Shown piece by piece: positions 18,593 to 27,671 of a stretch of DNA of 64,000 nt. Position numbers and translations under genes: made by a program. The stretch is from Mycolicibacterium iranicum (GTDB lineage Bacteria; Actinomycetota; Actinomycetes; Mycobacteriales; Mycobacteriaceae), in NCBI RefSeq assembly GCF_002101705.1, contig NZ_LQPC01000027.1, positions 62,001 through 126,000 of the forward strand. Reading direction: 5' to 3'. Every line of letters starts with the position of its first letter. The stretch's first letter is position 1. The notes under the pieces are model-generated. The model saw only the letters and a program-made list of their open reading frames with translations, did no database searches and was not told the DNA's origin.

Positions 18593-20023
18593 ATGACGAC
18601 AATTGAGAATCGCCCCGCCCTCGACACGAACGAATCCCTCGACCCCCGCGATCCGCTGCTGCGTCTGTCGACCTTCTTCGACGACGGCAGCGTCGAGCTG
18701 CTGCACGAGCGCGACAAGTCCGGCGTCCTCGCGGCCGCGGGCACCGTCAACGGCGTGCGCACCATCGCCTTCTGCACCGACGGCACCGTCATGGGCGGCG
18801 CAATGGGCATCGACGGCTGCAAGCACATCGTCGACGCCTACGACGTCGCGATCGAGGAGCAGAGCCCGATCGTGGGCATCTGGCATTCCGGCGGCGCGCG
18901 CCTCGCCGAGGGCGTCAAGGCGCTGCACGCTGTCGGTCTGGTTTTCGAGGCGATGATCCGCGCCTCCGGTTACATCCCGCAGATCTCGGTGGTCGTCGGA
19001 TTCGCCGCCGGCGGTGCCGCCTACGGCCCGGCGCTGACCGACGTGATCGTCATGGCGCCGGACAGCAAGGTCTTCGTCACCGGCCCCGACGTCGTGCGCA
19101 GCGTCACCGGCGAGGACGTCGACATGGTGTCCCTCGGCGGACCCGAAGCCCACCACAAGAAGTCCGGTGTGTGCCACATCGTCGCCGACGACGAGCTCGA
19201 CGCCTACGAGCGCGGCCGCCGCCTCGTCGGATTGTTCTGCCAGCAGGGCCATTTCGACCGCACCAAGGCCGAGGCCCAGGATTCGGACCTCAAGGCGCTT
19301 CTGCCCGAGTCCGCCCGGCGCGCCTACGACGTACACCCGCTGGTCGAGGCCCTGCTCGACGACGGCGTGCCGTTCGAGGAGTTCCAGTCCCGCTGGGCAC
19401 CGTCCATCGTCGTCGGACTCGGTCGGCTCGCCGGCCGCACGGTTGGCGTCATCGCGAACAATCCGCTGCGCCTGGGCGGCTGCCTGAACTCCGAAAGTGC
19501 CGAGAAGTCAGCACGTTTCGTGCGACTGTGCGATGCCTTCGGAATCCCGCTGGTCGTCATCGTCGACGTGCCCGGCTACCTGCCCGGTGTGGATCAGGAG
19601 TGGGGTGGCGTGGTCCGTCGCGGCGCGAAACTGCTGCACGCGTTCGGCGAGTCCTCTGTCCCCCGGGTCACGCTGGTCACCCGCAAGATCTACGGTGGGG
19701 CCTACATCGCGATGAACTCGCGTTCGCTGAACGCCACCAAGGTGTTCGCATGGCCGGAGGCCGAGGTCGCGGTGATGGGCGCCAAGGCTGCGGTCGGCAT
19801 CCTGCACAAGAAGAAGTTGGCTGCTGCCGCGCCTGAGGAGCGCGAGGCGCTGCACGAGGCGCTGGCCATCGAGCACGAGAAGATTGCGGGCGGTGTCGAT
19901 TCCGCCATCGAGATCGGTGTGGTCGACGAGAAGATCGATCCGGCGCATACCCGGTCCAAGCTGACCCAGGCATTGGCCGAGGCGCCCGCCCGCCGCGGCC
20001 GTCACAAGAACATCCCGCTGTGA
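18593..20023 (+). CDS. accD6: Acyl-CoA carboxylase carboxyltransferase subunit AccD6
   Basis: Transfers carboxyl groups from biotinylated AccA3 to acetyl-CoA, supplying malonyl-CoA for FAS-I and FAS-II. 476 residues, close to the 473 of Rv2247. The two crotonase-type halves are visible. The first has GAMGIDGCKHIVDAYDVA and the oxyanion-hole segment GFAAGGAAYGPALTD. The second has NNPLRLGGCL, DVPGYLPGVDQE and KIYGGAYIAMNS. It is the last gene of the FAS-II operon, 14 bp after kasB with AGGAGA before the ATG. Confidence 0.96.
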   Translation: MTTIENRPALDTNESLDPRDPLLRLSTFFDDGSVELLHERDKSGVLAAAGTVNGVRTIAFCTDGTVMGGAMGIDGCKHIVDAYDVAIEEQSPIVGIWHSGGARLAEGVKALHAVGLVFEAMIRASGYIPQISVVVGFAAGGAAYGPALTDVIVMAPDSKVFVTGPDVVRSVTGEDVDMVSLGGPEAHHKKSGVCHIVADDELDAYERGRRLVGLFCQQGHFDRTKAEAQDSDLKALLPESARRAYDVHPLVEALLDDGVPFEEFQSRWAPSIVVGLGRLAGRTVGVIANNPLRLGGCLNSESAEKSARFVRLCDAFGIPLVVIVDVPGYLPGVDQEWGGVVRRGAKLLHAFGESSVPRVTLVTRKIYGGAYIAMNSRSLNATKVFAWPEAEVAVMGAKAAVGILHKKKLAAAAPEEREALHEALAIEHEKIAGGVDSAIEIGVVDEKIDPAHTRSKLTQALAEAPARRGRHKNIPL

Positions 20024-20029
20024 TCTAGC

Positions 20030-20090
20030 GCCGAAACTGCATTCCGCGCGGTCGCTACTCGCGATTCCCCGCACGGAATGCAGTTTCGGC
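20030..20090. terminator. 17-bp inverted repeat between accD6 and glpD1
   Basis: GCCGAAACTGCATTCCG (20030-20046) and its exact reverse complement (20074-20090) flank a 27-base loop. The right arm is inside the glpD1 coding sequence and encodes the C-terminal AETAFR. The left arm follows the accD6 stop by six bases. The structure can act as a shared terminator of the two convergent genes. I recall closely similar arms between other mycobacterial genes, which needs a genome count. Confidence 0.7.
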
Positions 20091-21629
20091 GAGAATCTCT
20101 TTGGCAGTATCTTCGGCGCGCGCACGGTCTTCTGCGACGAGGCCGATGCGGGTGCGGCGGTCAAGGATGTCATCGGCGGTCAGCGCGCCCTCGTGGGTGA
20201 CCGCGTACTCGAACTCCGCTCTCGTGACGTCGATACCGTCGGCGACCGGATCGGTCGGCCTCGAGCATGAGGCGCGCGCGATGACGTTGGGTGCCTCAGC
20301 CCCGAACCTGGCCACCAGCGAACCCGGCAGGTCGGCCGACGATCGCAGCGTCGCAACAGGATTCGACGGGGCGCCGACCAGCGGCAGGTTCCGGGTGCGG
20401 CACACCCCCGCGGCCATTCCGCGCAGCTGCACCGTGCGGTTGACGACATCCTCGGCCATGTAGCGGTATTCGGTCAGCTTGCCGCCGATGACGCTGATGA
20501 CGCCCGAGGGAGATTCAGTGACGGCATGCTCGCGTGACACGTCGGCGGTCCGGCTTTCGCCCTTCTTGCCGCCGCCCATGTCGATCAGCGGCCGCAGCCC
20601 CGCATAGGAGCCCTTGACGTCGTCGGGCCGCAGCTTGGTGTCCAGCGCGGTGTTGACGGTGTCGAGCAGGAACGTCACCTCGGCCGGCGTCGCTTGCGGG
20701 ACGTCGGGTATCGGACCGGGCGCATCTTCGTCGGTCAGTCCGAGGTATACCCGGTCGAGCTGTTCTGGCATCGCGAAGACGAACCGGTTGATCTCACCGG
20801 GGATCGGAACCGTCAGGGCGGCAGTCGGATTCCCGAACGCCGCGGCATCGAACACCAGATGGGTTCCGCGACTGGGCCGCAACTTCAGCGAGTCGTCGAC
20901 GTCAGCCGCCCACACACCGGTGGCGTTGACGACCGCGCGGGCCGATACCGACATCGATTCACCCGTCAGGGTGTCGGTCAGGGTCACCGAGTCGCGGGAC
21001 GCATCGGAGGCGGCCACCCGCGTGAGTATTCGCGCCCCGTGCTGCGCCGCCGTCCGTGCAACGGCGGTGACCAGGCGGGCGTCATCGACGAGCTGCCCGT
21101 CATAGGCCAGCAGCGCACCGTCGAGACCCTGCCGACGCACTGTCGGAGCCAAGGAGATCGCGGTCGAGGCGTCGACTCGGCGCGACCTCGGCAGCGTGGT
21201 CGCGGGAGTGCCCGCGAGCCGGCGCAAACCGTCCCCCGCGGAGAATCCGACGCGCACCAATGCCCTTGACGCCATGTTCATCTCCGGAAGCAGCGGGACC
21301 AGCTGCGGCATCGCGTGTACCAGGTGCGGTGCGTTGCGGGTCATCAGGATCCCGCGCTCGATGGCACTTCTTCTGGCAATGCCGACATTGCCGGTGGCCA
21401 GGTAGCGCAGGCCGCCATGGACGAGTTTGGAGCTCCAGCGGCTGGTCCCGAAAGCGAGATCGTGCTTTTCCACCAGTACAACCGAAAGGCCTCGGGTGGC
21501 CGCGTCGAGGGCGATGCCCGTTCCCGTGATACCTCCGCCGATCACGATGATGTCGACAGTTTCGCCGTCGGACAACGCGGTCAGCTCTGCCGAGCGCCGA
21601 GACGCGTTCAATGCCGTTGAGCCGGTCAT
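20055..21629 (-). CDS. glpD1: Glycerol-3-phosphate dehydrogenase, FAD-dependent
   Basis: Oxidises glycerol 3-phosphate to dihydroxyacetone phosphate and feeds electrons to the quinone pool at the membrane. 524 residues from the ATG at 21629, which overlaps the TetR stop (ATGA). The frame is open to 21743 but that part lies inside the TetR gene. A dinucleotide-binding motif VIGGGITGTG lies at 29-38, followed by the GlpD signature TSRWSSKLVHGGLRYL. The C-terminal domain has the family GGKLTEYR segment. The context matches Rv2249c, but Rv2248 is absent here. Confidence 0.9.
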   Translation of the reverse strand: MTGSTALNASRRSAELTALSDGETVDIIVIGGGITGTGIALDAATRGLSVVLVEKHDLAFGTSRWSSKLVHGGLRYLATGNVGIARRSAIERGILMTRNAPHLVHAMPQLVPLLPEMNMASRALVRVGFSAGDGLRRLAGTPATTLPRSRRVDASTAISLAPTVRRQGLDGALLAYDGQLVDDARLVTAVARTAAQHGARILTRVAASDASRDSVTLTDTLTGESMSVSARAVVNATGVWAADVDDSLKLRPSRGTHLVFDAAAFGNPTAALTVPIPGEINRFVFAMPEQLDRVYLGLTDEDAPGPIPDVPQATPAEVTFLLDTVNTALDTKLRPDDVKGSYAGLRPLIDMGGGKKGESRTADVSREHAVTESPSGVISVIGGKLTEYRYMAEDVVNRTVQLRGMAAGVCRTRNLPLVGAPSNPVATLRSSADLPGSLVARFGAEAPNVIARASCSRPTDPVADGIDVTRAEFEYAVTHEGALTADDILDRRTRIGLVAEDRARAEDTAKEILAETAFRAGNRE

Positions 21630-22204
21630 GGTTTCAGATATCCGTTCAATGAATGCGAAAGCTCCACGCTGAGTGCATCGCGGTCCAGGATCTTTTCCAC
21701 CATCTGCGCCGATTGGATGGTCGATTGCGTGATGAGTAGGCACATCGCACCCATCTGGTACGGATCGCCCTCACGCACGCTGCCGTCGTCCTGGCCCGCC
21801 TTGATCGCCGCGGCGAGGGCGTCCACGAGCAACTGCTGGCTGGTTCCGAGACGTTCGGTGATGTAGATCATCGCCAGCGTGGGCGCGTTGAAGATGACCG
21901 ACATCACGATCTCGTCGCCGCGCAGGTGCTCTGCGATCGCGACGACCCGGTCGACGAGATCCTTGCGGCTGACTCCAGTGTCCGGGACGGCGTCGAGCAC
22001 ACCTGAGATGCGCACTGTCAGAAGTTCAGCGATTACCCAGCGGATATCGGGCCAGCGTCGGTAGATGGTCGGCCTGCTGACCCGGGCACGGCGGGCGATT
22101 TCCGTCATGGTGGTGCGCTCAACCCCGTAAGCGAGGATGCACGCCGCAGCAGCGTCGAGAATGCGCTGCTCGACACTCGATTCTGAGTTACGGATTGACA
22201 CCAT
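21626..22204 (-). CDS. TetR-family regulator (Rv2250c-like)
   Basis: 192 residues from the ATG at 22204. The HTH at about residues 31-52 (TEIARRARVSRPTIYRRWPD) is typical of TetR. The C-terminal ligand domain has no motif that names the ligand. It is co-transcribed with glpD1 (four-base overlap) and starts 17 bp from the divergent flavoprotein gene, so it probably controls both directions. The candidate operator is the CTGTAATACTGTAAC sequence between the starts. The frame is open far upstream to 22546, but that part overlaps the flavoprotein gene. Confidence 0.85.
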   Translation of the reverse strand: MVSIRNSESSVEQRILDAAAACILAYGVERTTMTEIARRARVSRPTIYRRWPDIRWVIAELLTVRISGVLDAVPDTGVSRKDLVDRVVAIAEHLRGDEIVMSVIFNAPTLAMIYITERLGTSQQLLVDALAAAIKAGQDDGSVREGDPYQMGAMCLLITQSTIQSAQMVEKILDRDALSVELSHSLNGYLKP

Positions 22205-22219
22205 CTGTAATACTGTAAC
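22187..22219. promoter_or_regulatory. Divergent TetR/flavoprotein operator region
   Basis: Only 17 bp separate the two start codons. CTGTAATACTGTAAC (22205-22219) has CTGTAA twice, 8 bp apart. GTTAC at 22187-22191 and GTAAC at 22215-22219 form outer inverted arms. No ribosome-binding motif fits before either start, so leaderless transcripts and an operator overlapping both starts are likely (inference). Confidence 0.5.
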
Positions 22220-22221
22220 GC

Positions 22222-23838
22222 ATGACACCGTCCGATGCCCATCCCAACGACCCGCCGATGCAGTGGAACGCGTGGGGTGACCCGGAAGCGGCCAAGCCGC
22301 TCTCCCCCGCCATTCGGTCACTGCTCGAACAGGCGCTGGGCATCGAGGCCGCCGGCGTCGAGGAGCCCACGATCGAGCAGGTTCGACTTCGCCCGTCGGC
22401 GTTGTCCACTGCCGACCGAGAGGGTCTGACCGCGATCCTCGGCGACGAGCACATGACGATCGACGACCGCGCCAGGCTCCTGCGCGCAGGCGGCAAATCG
22501 ACCTTGGATCTGTTGCGCCGCAGAGACTTCGGTGTTCAGGACGCACCGGACGCGGTGCTCATCCCCGGCACCGAGGATGAAATCACGAAGATCCTCCAAT
22601 TCTGCGGCGACCGCAGCATCGCGATCGTCCCGTTCGGCGGCGGCACCAGCGTCGTCGGCGGACTCGACCCGGCGCGTGGCGACTTCAAAGCCGTCGTCTC
22701 GCTGGATCTGCGCAGGCTCGACAGCCTGCACTCTCTGGACGAGGTGTCGTGGGAGGCAGAACTGGGCGCCGGGCTGTCCGGCCCAGAGGCCGAGCGACTT
22801 CTCGGAGAGCGTGGCTTTTCGCTCGGGCACTTCCCGCAGAGTTTCCTTTTCGCAACGATCGGCGGATTCGCCGCGACGCGCTCGTCCGGACAGGATTCCG
22901 CCGGCTACGGCCGTTTCAACGACATGGTTCGCGGTCTGCGCGCCGTCACCCCGGCCGGAGTCCTCGACCTCGGGCGCGCACCGGAATCGGCAGCCGGTCC
23001 GGATCTGCGCCAACTGCTGATCGGCTCGGAGGGCACTCTCGGGATCATCACGAGGGTCAGAGTCCGCGTACATCCCGTACCAGAGGCGTCACGCTACGAG
23101 GCCTGGTCGTTCCCGGACTTCGCGACGGGTGCTGACGCGCTGCGCGCCGTAGTTCAGACGGGCACCGGGCCCACGGTGATCCGGTTGTCCGACGAAGCCG
23201 AGACCGGGGTCAACCTTGCGACCACCGAGAGCATCGGCGAGCAGCAGATCACCGGCGGATGCCTGGCCATCACGGCATTCGAGGGCACCGAAGCGCACGT
23301 GGCGAGCAGACACGCCGAAACCCGGGACCTGTTGACCGCCATGGGCGGCACATCGCTGGGCGAAGGTCCCGCGCGGGCATGGGAGCACGGCAGGTTCAAC
23401 GCGCCGTATCTGCGCGATGCGCTGCTGTCTGCCGGCGCCCTGTGCGAGACGTTGGAGAGCGCGACGAACTGGTCCAACGTGCCCGCCCTCAAGGCCGCGG
23501 TCACCGACGCGTTGACAAGATCGCTGGCGGATTCCGGGACGCCGGCGTTGGTGCTGTGCCACATCTCGCACGTCTATCCGACCGGCGCCTCGCTGTACTT
23601 CACCGTCGTCGCCGCACAGCGGGGAAACGCGATCGAGCAGTGGCGCGCAGCGAAAGCGGCCGCATCGGATGCGATGGTGCGGACCGGGGCCACGATCACC
23701 CATCACCACGCGGTGGGTGCCGACCACCGGCCGTGGATGCGCGACGAGATCGGCGACCTCGGCGTCACGATGCTGCGCGCGGTGAAAGCCGCGCTCGATC
23801 CGGCCGGCATCCTGAACCCGGGCAAGCTGATTCCGTGA
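22222..23838 (+). CDS. FAD-binding oxidase resembling alkyl-DHAP synthase
   Basis: 538 residues. A PCMH-type FAD domain is marked by IVPFGGGTSVVGG at about 135-147 and LLIGSEGTLGIITRVRVRVH at about 263-282. The C-terminal part has YFTVVAAQRG and a final LDPAGILNPGKLIP, the vanillyl-alcohol-oxidase family ending. Closest recalled relatives are Rv2251 and alkylglycerone-phosphate synthases, which make the ether bond of ether lipids. Lactate- or glycolate-type oxidation is the alternative. It lies divergent from TetR/glpD1 and directly before a lipid kinase gene, all linked to glycerol-phosphate lipids. Confidence 0.8.
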   Translation: MTPSDAHPNDPPMQWNAWGDPEAAKPLSPAIRSLLEQALGIEAAGVEEPTIEQVRLRPSALSTADREGLTAILGDEHMTIDDRARLLRAGGKSTLDLLRRRDFGVQDAPDAVLIPGTEDEITKILQFCGDRSIAIVPFGGGTSVVGGLDPARGDFKAVVSLDLRRLDSLHSLDEVSWEAELGAGLSGPEAERLLGERGFSLGHFPQSFLFATIGGFAATRSSGQDSAGYGRFNDMVRGLRAVTPAGVLDLGRAPESAAGPDLRQLLIGSEGTLGIITRVRVRVHPVPEASRYEAWSFPDFATGADALRAVVQTGTGPTVIRLSDEAETGVNLATTESIGEQQITGGCLAITAFEGTEAHVASRHAETRDLLTAMGGTSLGEGPARAWEHGRFNAPYLRDALLSAGALCETLESATNWSNVPALKAAVTDALTRSLADSGTPALVLCHISHVYPTGASLYFTVVAAQRGNAIEQWRAAKAAASDAMVRTGATITHHHAVGADHRPWMRDEIGDLGVTMLRAVKAALDPAGILNPGKLIP

Positions 23839-23860
23839 CACCGCGGATGCGAGGAGCACG

Positions 23861-24751
23861 ATGACGCGCGTGACGGTGCTGACCAACCCGGCATCGGGGC
23901 ATGGAAGCGCACCGCATGCCGCCGAGCGAGCGATCACGCAGCTACACAAGCGCGGTGTGGACGTCGTCGCGATCGCCGGCCGCGATTCCGCGCACGCGCG
24001 GCAGCTCGTCGAGGGTGCCCTCGAGCGTGGAATGGACGCCCTCGTGGTGGTCGGCGGCGACGGGATCATCTCCCTGGCACTGCAGGTGCTTGCGCAGACC
24101 GACATTCCACTCGGCCTCATCCCCGCAGGTACCGGTAACGACCACGCACGCGAATTCGGCATCCCGACCAGGGACCCCGAGGCTGCCGCCGACATCATCG
24201 TCGATGGCACGGTCGACGACGTGGACCTCGGCCGCATCGCGGGCGCCGACGGTACCGACAGATGGTTCGGCACCGTGATGGCCGCGGGCTTCGACTCGCT
24301 GGTGACCGATCGGACCAACCGGATGACGTGGCCGCACGGGCGGATGCGGTACAACCTGGCAATGGTGGCCGAGATCTCGAAGCTGCGGCTGCTGCCGTTT
24401 CGGCTGTCGTTCGACGGCGGTACCGAGGTCGACACCGAGCTCACACTCGCCGCGTTCGGAAACACGAAGAGCTACGGCGGCGGAATGAAGATCTGCCCCG
24501 GCGCGGATCCGAGGGACGGCATGCTCGACGCGACGATGGTGGCGTCGGCGTCACGCACGCGGTTGATCCGGCTGTTTCCGACGGTATTCAAGGGTACGCA
24601 CGTCGACCTCGACGAGGTCAGCACGAAGCGAGCGCGCACGATCACCGTGGACTGCCCCGGAATCAATGCCTATGCCGACGGTGAGTACGTCTGCCCGCTC
24701 CCCGTGGAGGTGTCCGCCATCCCCGGGGCGCTCAAGATTCTCCGGCCGTAA
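23861..24751 (+). CDS. dagK: Diacylglycerol/lipid kinase (Rv2252-like)
   Basis: Phosphorylates diacylglycerol or a related lipid at the membrane; in M. tuberculosis Rv2252 was linked to phosphatidylinositol mannoside formation. 296 residues. The DAGK catalytic signature VVGGDGIISLALQ lies at 63-75, with Ile where many relatives have Thr after GGDG. The second lipid-kinase signature PLGLIPAGTGNDHAREF is intact. It starts 22 bp after the flavoprotein gene and is probably in one operon with it. Confidence 0.9.
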   Translation: MTRVTVLTNPASGHGSAPHAAERAITQLHKRGVDVVAIAGRDSAHARQLVEGALERGMDALVVVGGDGIISLALQVLAQTDIPLGLIPAGTGNDHAREFGIPTRDPEAAADIIVDGTVDDVDLGRIAGADGTDRWFGTVMAAGFDSLVTDRTNRMTWPHGRMRYNLAMVAEISKLRLLPFRLSFDGGTEVDTELTLAAFGNTKSYGGGMKICPGADPRDGMLDATMVASASRTRLIRLFPTVFKGTHVDLDEVSTKRARTITVDCPGINAYADGEYVCPLPVEVSAIPGALKILRP

Positions 24752-24761
24752 TGTTCCGGGG

Positions 24762-25049
24762 ATGGACTGGGCGTTCGAGGCCGAGGTGTTTCAGTGGCGC
24801 GGACCTGCGCCGTACTTTTTCGTCGAGACCCCCGATGACGTCGACGCCTTCCTCCACGCCAACGCCGCCGAACTCACCTACGGCTGGGGCGCCATCCCGG
24901 CCACAGTTCGCATCGGACAGACGCAAGTCACAACGTCACTGATCCCGCGCGAAGACGTCTATCTCGTGCCGCTGAAGCTGGCGTTGCGCCGGCCGGAGGG
25001 CATCGACGACGGCGACGTCGTCCGCATTCACCTATCGGTCGGCCGTTAG
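24762..25049 (+). CDS. DUF1905 family protein
   Basis: 95 residues from the ATG at 24762, ten bases after the dagK stop. It forms a single small beta-barrel-like domain with the family pattern FEAEVFQWRGPAPYFFVETP, a central WGAIPATVRIG and the end DGDVVRIHLSV. Function is unknown; relatives often bear it next to a YdeI/OmpD-associated domain, which is absent here. The stop codon overlaps the stop of the convergent DUF3145 gene. Confidence 0.7.
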   Translation: MDWAFEAEVFQWRGPAPYFFVETPDDVDAFLHANAAELTYGWGAIPATVRIGQTQVTTSLIPREDVYLVPLKLALRRPEGIDDGDVVRIHLSVGR

Positions 25050-25558
25050 CCGACTCCCCTGCTCAGCCAGCTCACCTCGGCGCCTTCGCCGCCGTCCCGG
25101 TAGGCCTCCAGGGCCTCGTCCCACGCCGTCCCCAGCACCGAATCCAGCTCCGAGGCCAGCATGTCCGCTCCGCCGGCCATCAATGTCCGCAGTCGCATCT
25201 CGCCGACCATCACGTCGCCGTTGGCGCTCATCGCGCCACTCCACAAGCCGAGTTGCGGGGTGTGGCACCAGCGGTGCCCGTCGACACCGCTGCTGGGGTC
25301 CTCGGTCACCTCGAAGCGCAGGACGGACCACGAGCGCAGTGCGTTTGCCAACTGCCCGCCGGTACCGACCGGCCCGACCCAGTTGGTGACGGCACGCAGC
25401 TGACCGGGCATGGCAGGCTGCGGGGTCCACTTCAGATTCGCCCTCGAGTTGAGGGTCGACGACAGAGCCCACTCCACATGCGGGCACACCGCCGCGGGTG
25501 AGGCGTGGATGTACACCACGCCGGTCGTCGCGTCGGCGAATTGGTTCGCTGCACGCAT
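25046..25558 (-). CDS. DUF3145 family protein
   Basis: 170 residues, an actinobacteria-specific family. The N-terminus (TTGVVYIHASPAAVCPHVEW), a middle WSVLRFEVTEDPS and the C-terminal WDEALEAYRDGGEGAEVSWL match the family pattern I recall from Streptomyces. Function is not known. The ATG at 25558 follows AAGGAG with six bases between, a strong ribosome site. It overlaps the stop of the DUF1905 gene by convergent reading. Confidence 0.75.
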   Translation of the reverse strand: MRAANQFADATTGVVYIHASPAAVCPHVEWALSSTLNSRANLKWTPQPAMPGQLRAVTNWVGPVGTGGQLANALRSWSVLRFEVTEDPSSGVDGHRWCHTPQLGLWSGAMSANGDVMVGEMRLRTLMAGGADMLASELDSVLGTAWDEALEAYRDGGEGAEVSWLSRGVG

Positions 25559-25696
25559 CCTCTACTCCTTCGGTTCCACGAGGGACGTCTTCCCCAACGA
25601 CCTGGTGGTTTCCGAGCAGGAGATGATCCAGCTGAAGCGTGCCTATAAAGTTCTGTGACTTGCGGGTCTATTGTGCCTTGTGAGACGCGTGTTGCG

Positions 25697-26527
25697 CTAG
25701 TCCGCCCCGAACTCTCTTAGGACTTCATCAGACAGGGCGGGCATCACCGAGTGTGCCCAGTCGCCGAATTTGCGGTCGGTCAGCACGATGAGCGCAAGTG
25801 CGGCGTCGGGATCGACCCACAGAAACGTCCCGGACTGGCCGAAATGGCCGAATGTGCGAGCCGAGTTGGACGCCCCTGTCCAGTGCGGAGATTTGCCGCC
25901 GCGGATCTCAAAGCCGAGCCCCCAGTCGTTGGGACGCTGGACGCCGAACCCGGGTAGGACGCCGTCAAGGCCAGGGAACTGCACGCTCGTCGCGTCGGCG
26001 TGCATCTGCTCCGACACCGTCACCGGCGCGAGCAGGTCGCCTGCGAACGCGACCAGATCGTCGACGGTCGACGTCACCCCGTATCCCGCGGCGTCGTTGC
26101 CGCCCTCGAGATCGGTGGCCGTCATGCCGAGCGGCTCGAATACCGACTCGGTGAGGTAGGTCCCGAACGGGATCGAGGAGCTTGCTTCCATCACCTCGGC
26201 GAGCGCGGTGAACCCGTAGTTGGAGTAGATCCGCCGCGTGCCCGGCGCGGCGATGACCTTCGACGACGTCATCTCGTAGCCCGCGGCGTGGGCCAGGAGA
26301 TGGCGTACCGTCGCGCCCGGCGGGCCCGCTTCGGTGTCCAGTTCGACGGCGCCCTCCTCGACGGCCACCTGCGCGGCACGCGCGACGAGCGGCTTGGTCA
26401 CCGAGGCCAACGGGAAGCGCCGACCGGTGTCACCGTGGCGGGCCACGACGCCGGACGGCCCCACCACCGCGGCGGCGGAAGTGGGGACCGGCCAGTCGTC
26501 GAGGACGTCGAGAACGCTCACGGTCAC
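25697..26527 (-). CDS. Serine beta-lactamase-fold hydrolase
   Basis: 276 residues from the GTG at 26527. The class C/penicillin-binding-type motifs are visible: SVTK with nucleophile Ser42 and Lys45, and YSN at 101-103. The third motif is replaced by HFGQSG near residue 227, which points to esterase or peptidase activity rather than a true beta-lactamase. No signal peptide is visible, so it is cytosolic. In M. tuberculosis the corresponding gene is Rv2257c. It lies upstream of nothing in its own direction and is followed by 138 bp of non-coding DNA. Confidence 0.8.
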   Translation of the reverse strand: MTVSVLDVLDDWPVPTSAAAVVGPSGVVARHGDTGRRFPLASVTKPLVARAAQVAVEEGAVELDTEAGPPGATVRHLLAHAAGYEMTSSKVIAAPGTRRIYSNYGFTALAEVMEASSSIPFGTYLTESVFEPLGMTATDLEGGNDAAGYGVTSTVDDLVAFAGDLLAPVTVSEQMHADATSVQFPGLDGVLPGFGVQRPNDWGLGFEIRGGKSPHWTGASNSARTFGHFGQSGTFLWVDPDAALALIVLTDRKFGDWAHSVMPALSDEVLREFGAD

Positions 26528-26554
26528 AGTCTGCTCTTCGCGCCCGCCGCAGGC

Positions 26555-27637
26555 CTACTTGCGTGCGATGTAGTAGAAGTTCAGCGGATCCGAGTCGATC
26601 TCGCGCACCTGCACATCGCTGAATCCCGCGTCCGCGAGCATCGACAAGGCCAACTCGCGGCCCCAGCACGTCCCGAGCCCGTCACCGTCAAGGCCCAGCG
26701 ACACGCTCATGCAGTGCATCGTCGACACGGTGTAGAGATAGGTGGCCAGCGGCGCGCCCACGTTGTCCTCGACGCGGCTCGACGATTTGATGTCCACCAT
26801 CAGGAACGTTCCACCGGGGCGCAGCGCCCGGTGGATGTTCTCCAGCACGCGAGCGGGATGGGCCTGGTCGTGGATGGCGTCGAACGCGGTGACCACATCG
26901 AAGACCTCGACCTCGCCGTAGGCGGCGACGTCGGCTGCCTGGAATGTCGCATTGCCCAGCCCCAGCTGCCGGGCTTCACGGATGCCGGCACCGAGGCCCT
27001 CGTCGGAGAAATCGATACCGACGAACCGGCTGGCGGGGAAAGCCTGGGCCATCACGTTGATGGCATGTCCACTGCCGCAACCGAAGTCCGCGACGTCGGC
27101 ACCAGCCTGTAGGCGTTCGGGAAGCCCGTCGACCATGGGGAGTATCACCTCCACGAGGGCAGCGTCGAAGACCTCACCGCTCTCCTCGGCCATCAGGGTG
27201 TGGAACCGGGGATACTCCGAGTACGACAGACCGCCGCCGTGACGGAAGCAGTCGATGATCTTCTGCTCGACTTCACCGAGCAGCGGGATGAATTGGGCGA
27301 CGCGGGCCAGGTTGTCCGGACCCGCGGCCCGCGTCAGCACTGCCGCACGCTCCGGGGCGAGCGAATATGCCTGCGCCGCAGCGTCATAATCGATGATTCG
27401 CCCGGCAACCATGCCACCGAGCCATTCCCGGACGTAGCGCTCGTCGAGGCCCGCCGCGTCGGCGATCTGGGTACTGGTGGCGGCTGGCAGCGTGGCCATG
27501 GTGTCGAACAGGGCGGTCTGATGCCCGATCGACAGCAACAGCGCGACGCTCGCGGCGTCGATGGTTCCGACGAGACGTTGCGCGAAGCCCTCGGTGGACT
27601 CAACGGCGAGCACCGGGTTGTCGTTCACAGTTGTCAT
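26555..27637 (-). CDS. SAM-dependent methyltransferase (Rv2258c-like)
   Basis: 360 residues from the ATG at 27637 (an ATG seven codons upstream is possible). An N-terminal winged-helix dimerisation part contains [20 protein letters not shown]. The Rossmann core has motif [16 protein letters not shown] and a later [15 protein letters not shown]. This is the layout of Rv2258c, a small-molecule methyltransferase with unknown natural substrate. A perfect CATCGAT-TG-ATCGATG dyad lies 35 bp upstream of the start. Confidence 0.85.
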   Translation of the reverse strand: MTTVNDNPVLAVESTEGFAQRLVGTIDAASVALLLSIGHQTALFDTMATLPAATSTQIADAAGLDERYVREWLGGMVAGRIIDYDAAAQAYSLAPERAAVLTRAAGPDNLARVAQFIPLLGEVEQKIIDCFRHGGGLSYSEYPRFHTLMAEESGEVFDAALVEVILPMVDGLPERLQAGADVADFGCGSGHAINVMAQAFPASRFVGIDFSDEGLGAGIREARQLGLGNATFQAADVAAYGEVEVFDVVTAFDAIHDQAHPARVLENIHRALRPGGTFLMVDIKSSSRVEDNVGAPLATYLYTVSTMHCMSVSLGLDGDGLGTCWGRELALSMLADAGFSDVQVREIDSDPLNFYYIARK

Positions 27638-27671
27638 GGCGATGACGCTAGGGGACAACCTGGTTGGAATT

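Noticed and set aside
15960..18602. Long minus-strand frames opposite kasA and kasB
   Set aside because: Both mirror the conserved kas genes and have repetitive His/Arg/Asp content from the complementary codons.
25410..25658. 82-codon plus-strand frame at the DUF3145 start
   Set aside because: It overlaps the DUF3145 N-terminus and its strong ribosome site, and reads as shadow sequence.
25697..26527. Call as a true beta-lactamase (resistance gene)
   Set aside because: SxxK and YSN are present but the third motif is HFGQSG and there is no signal peptide, so it is better described as a beta-lactamase-fold hydrolase.
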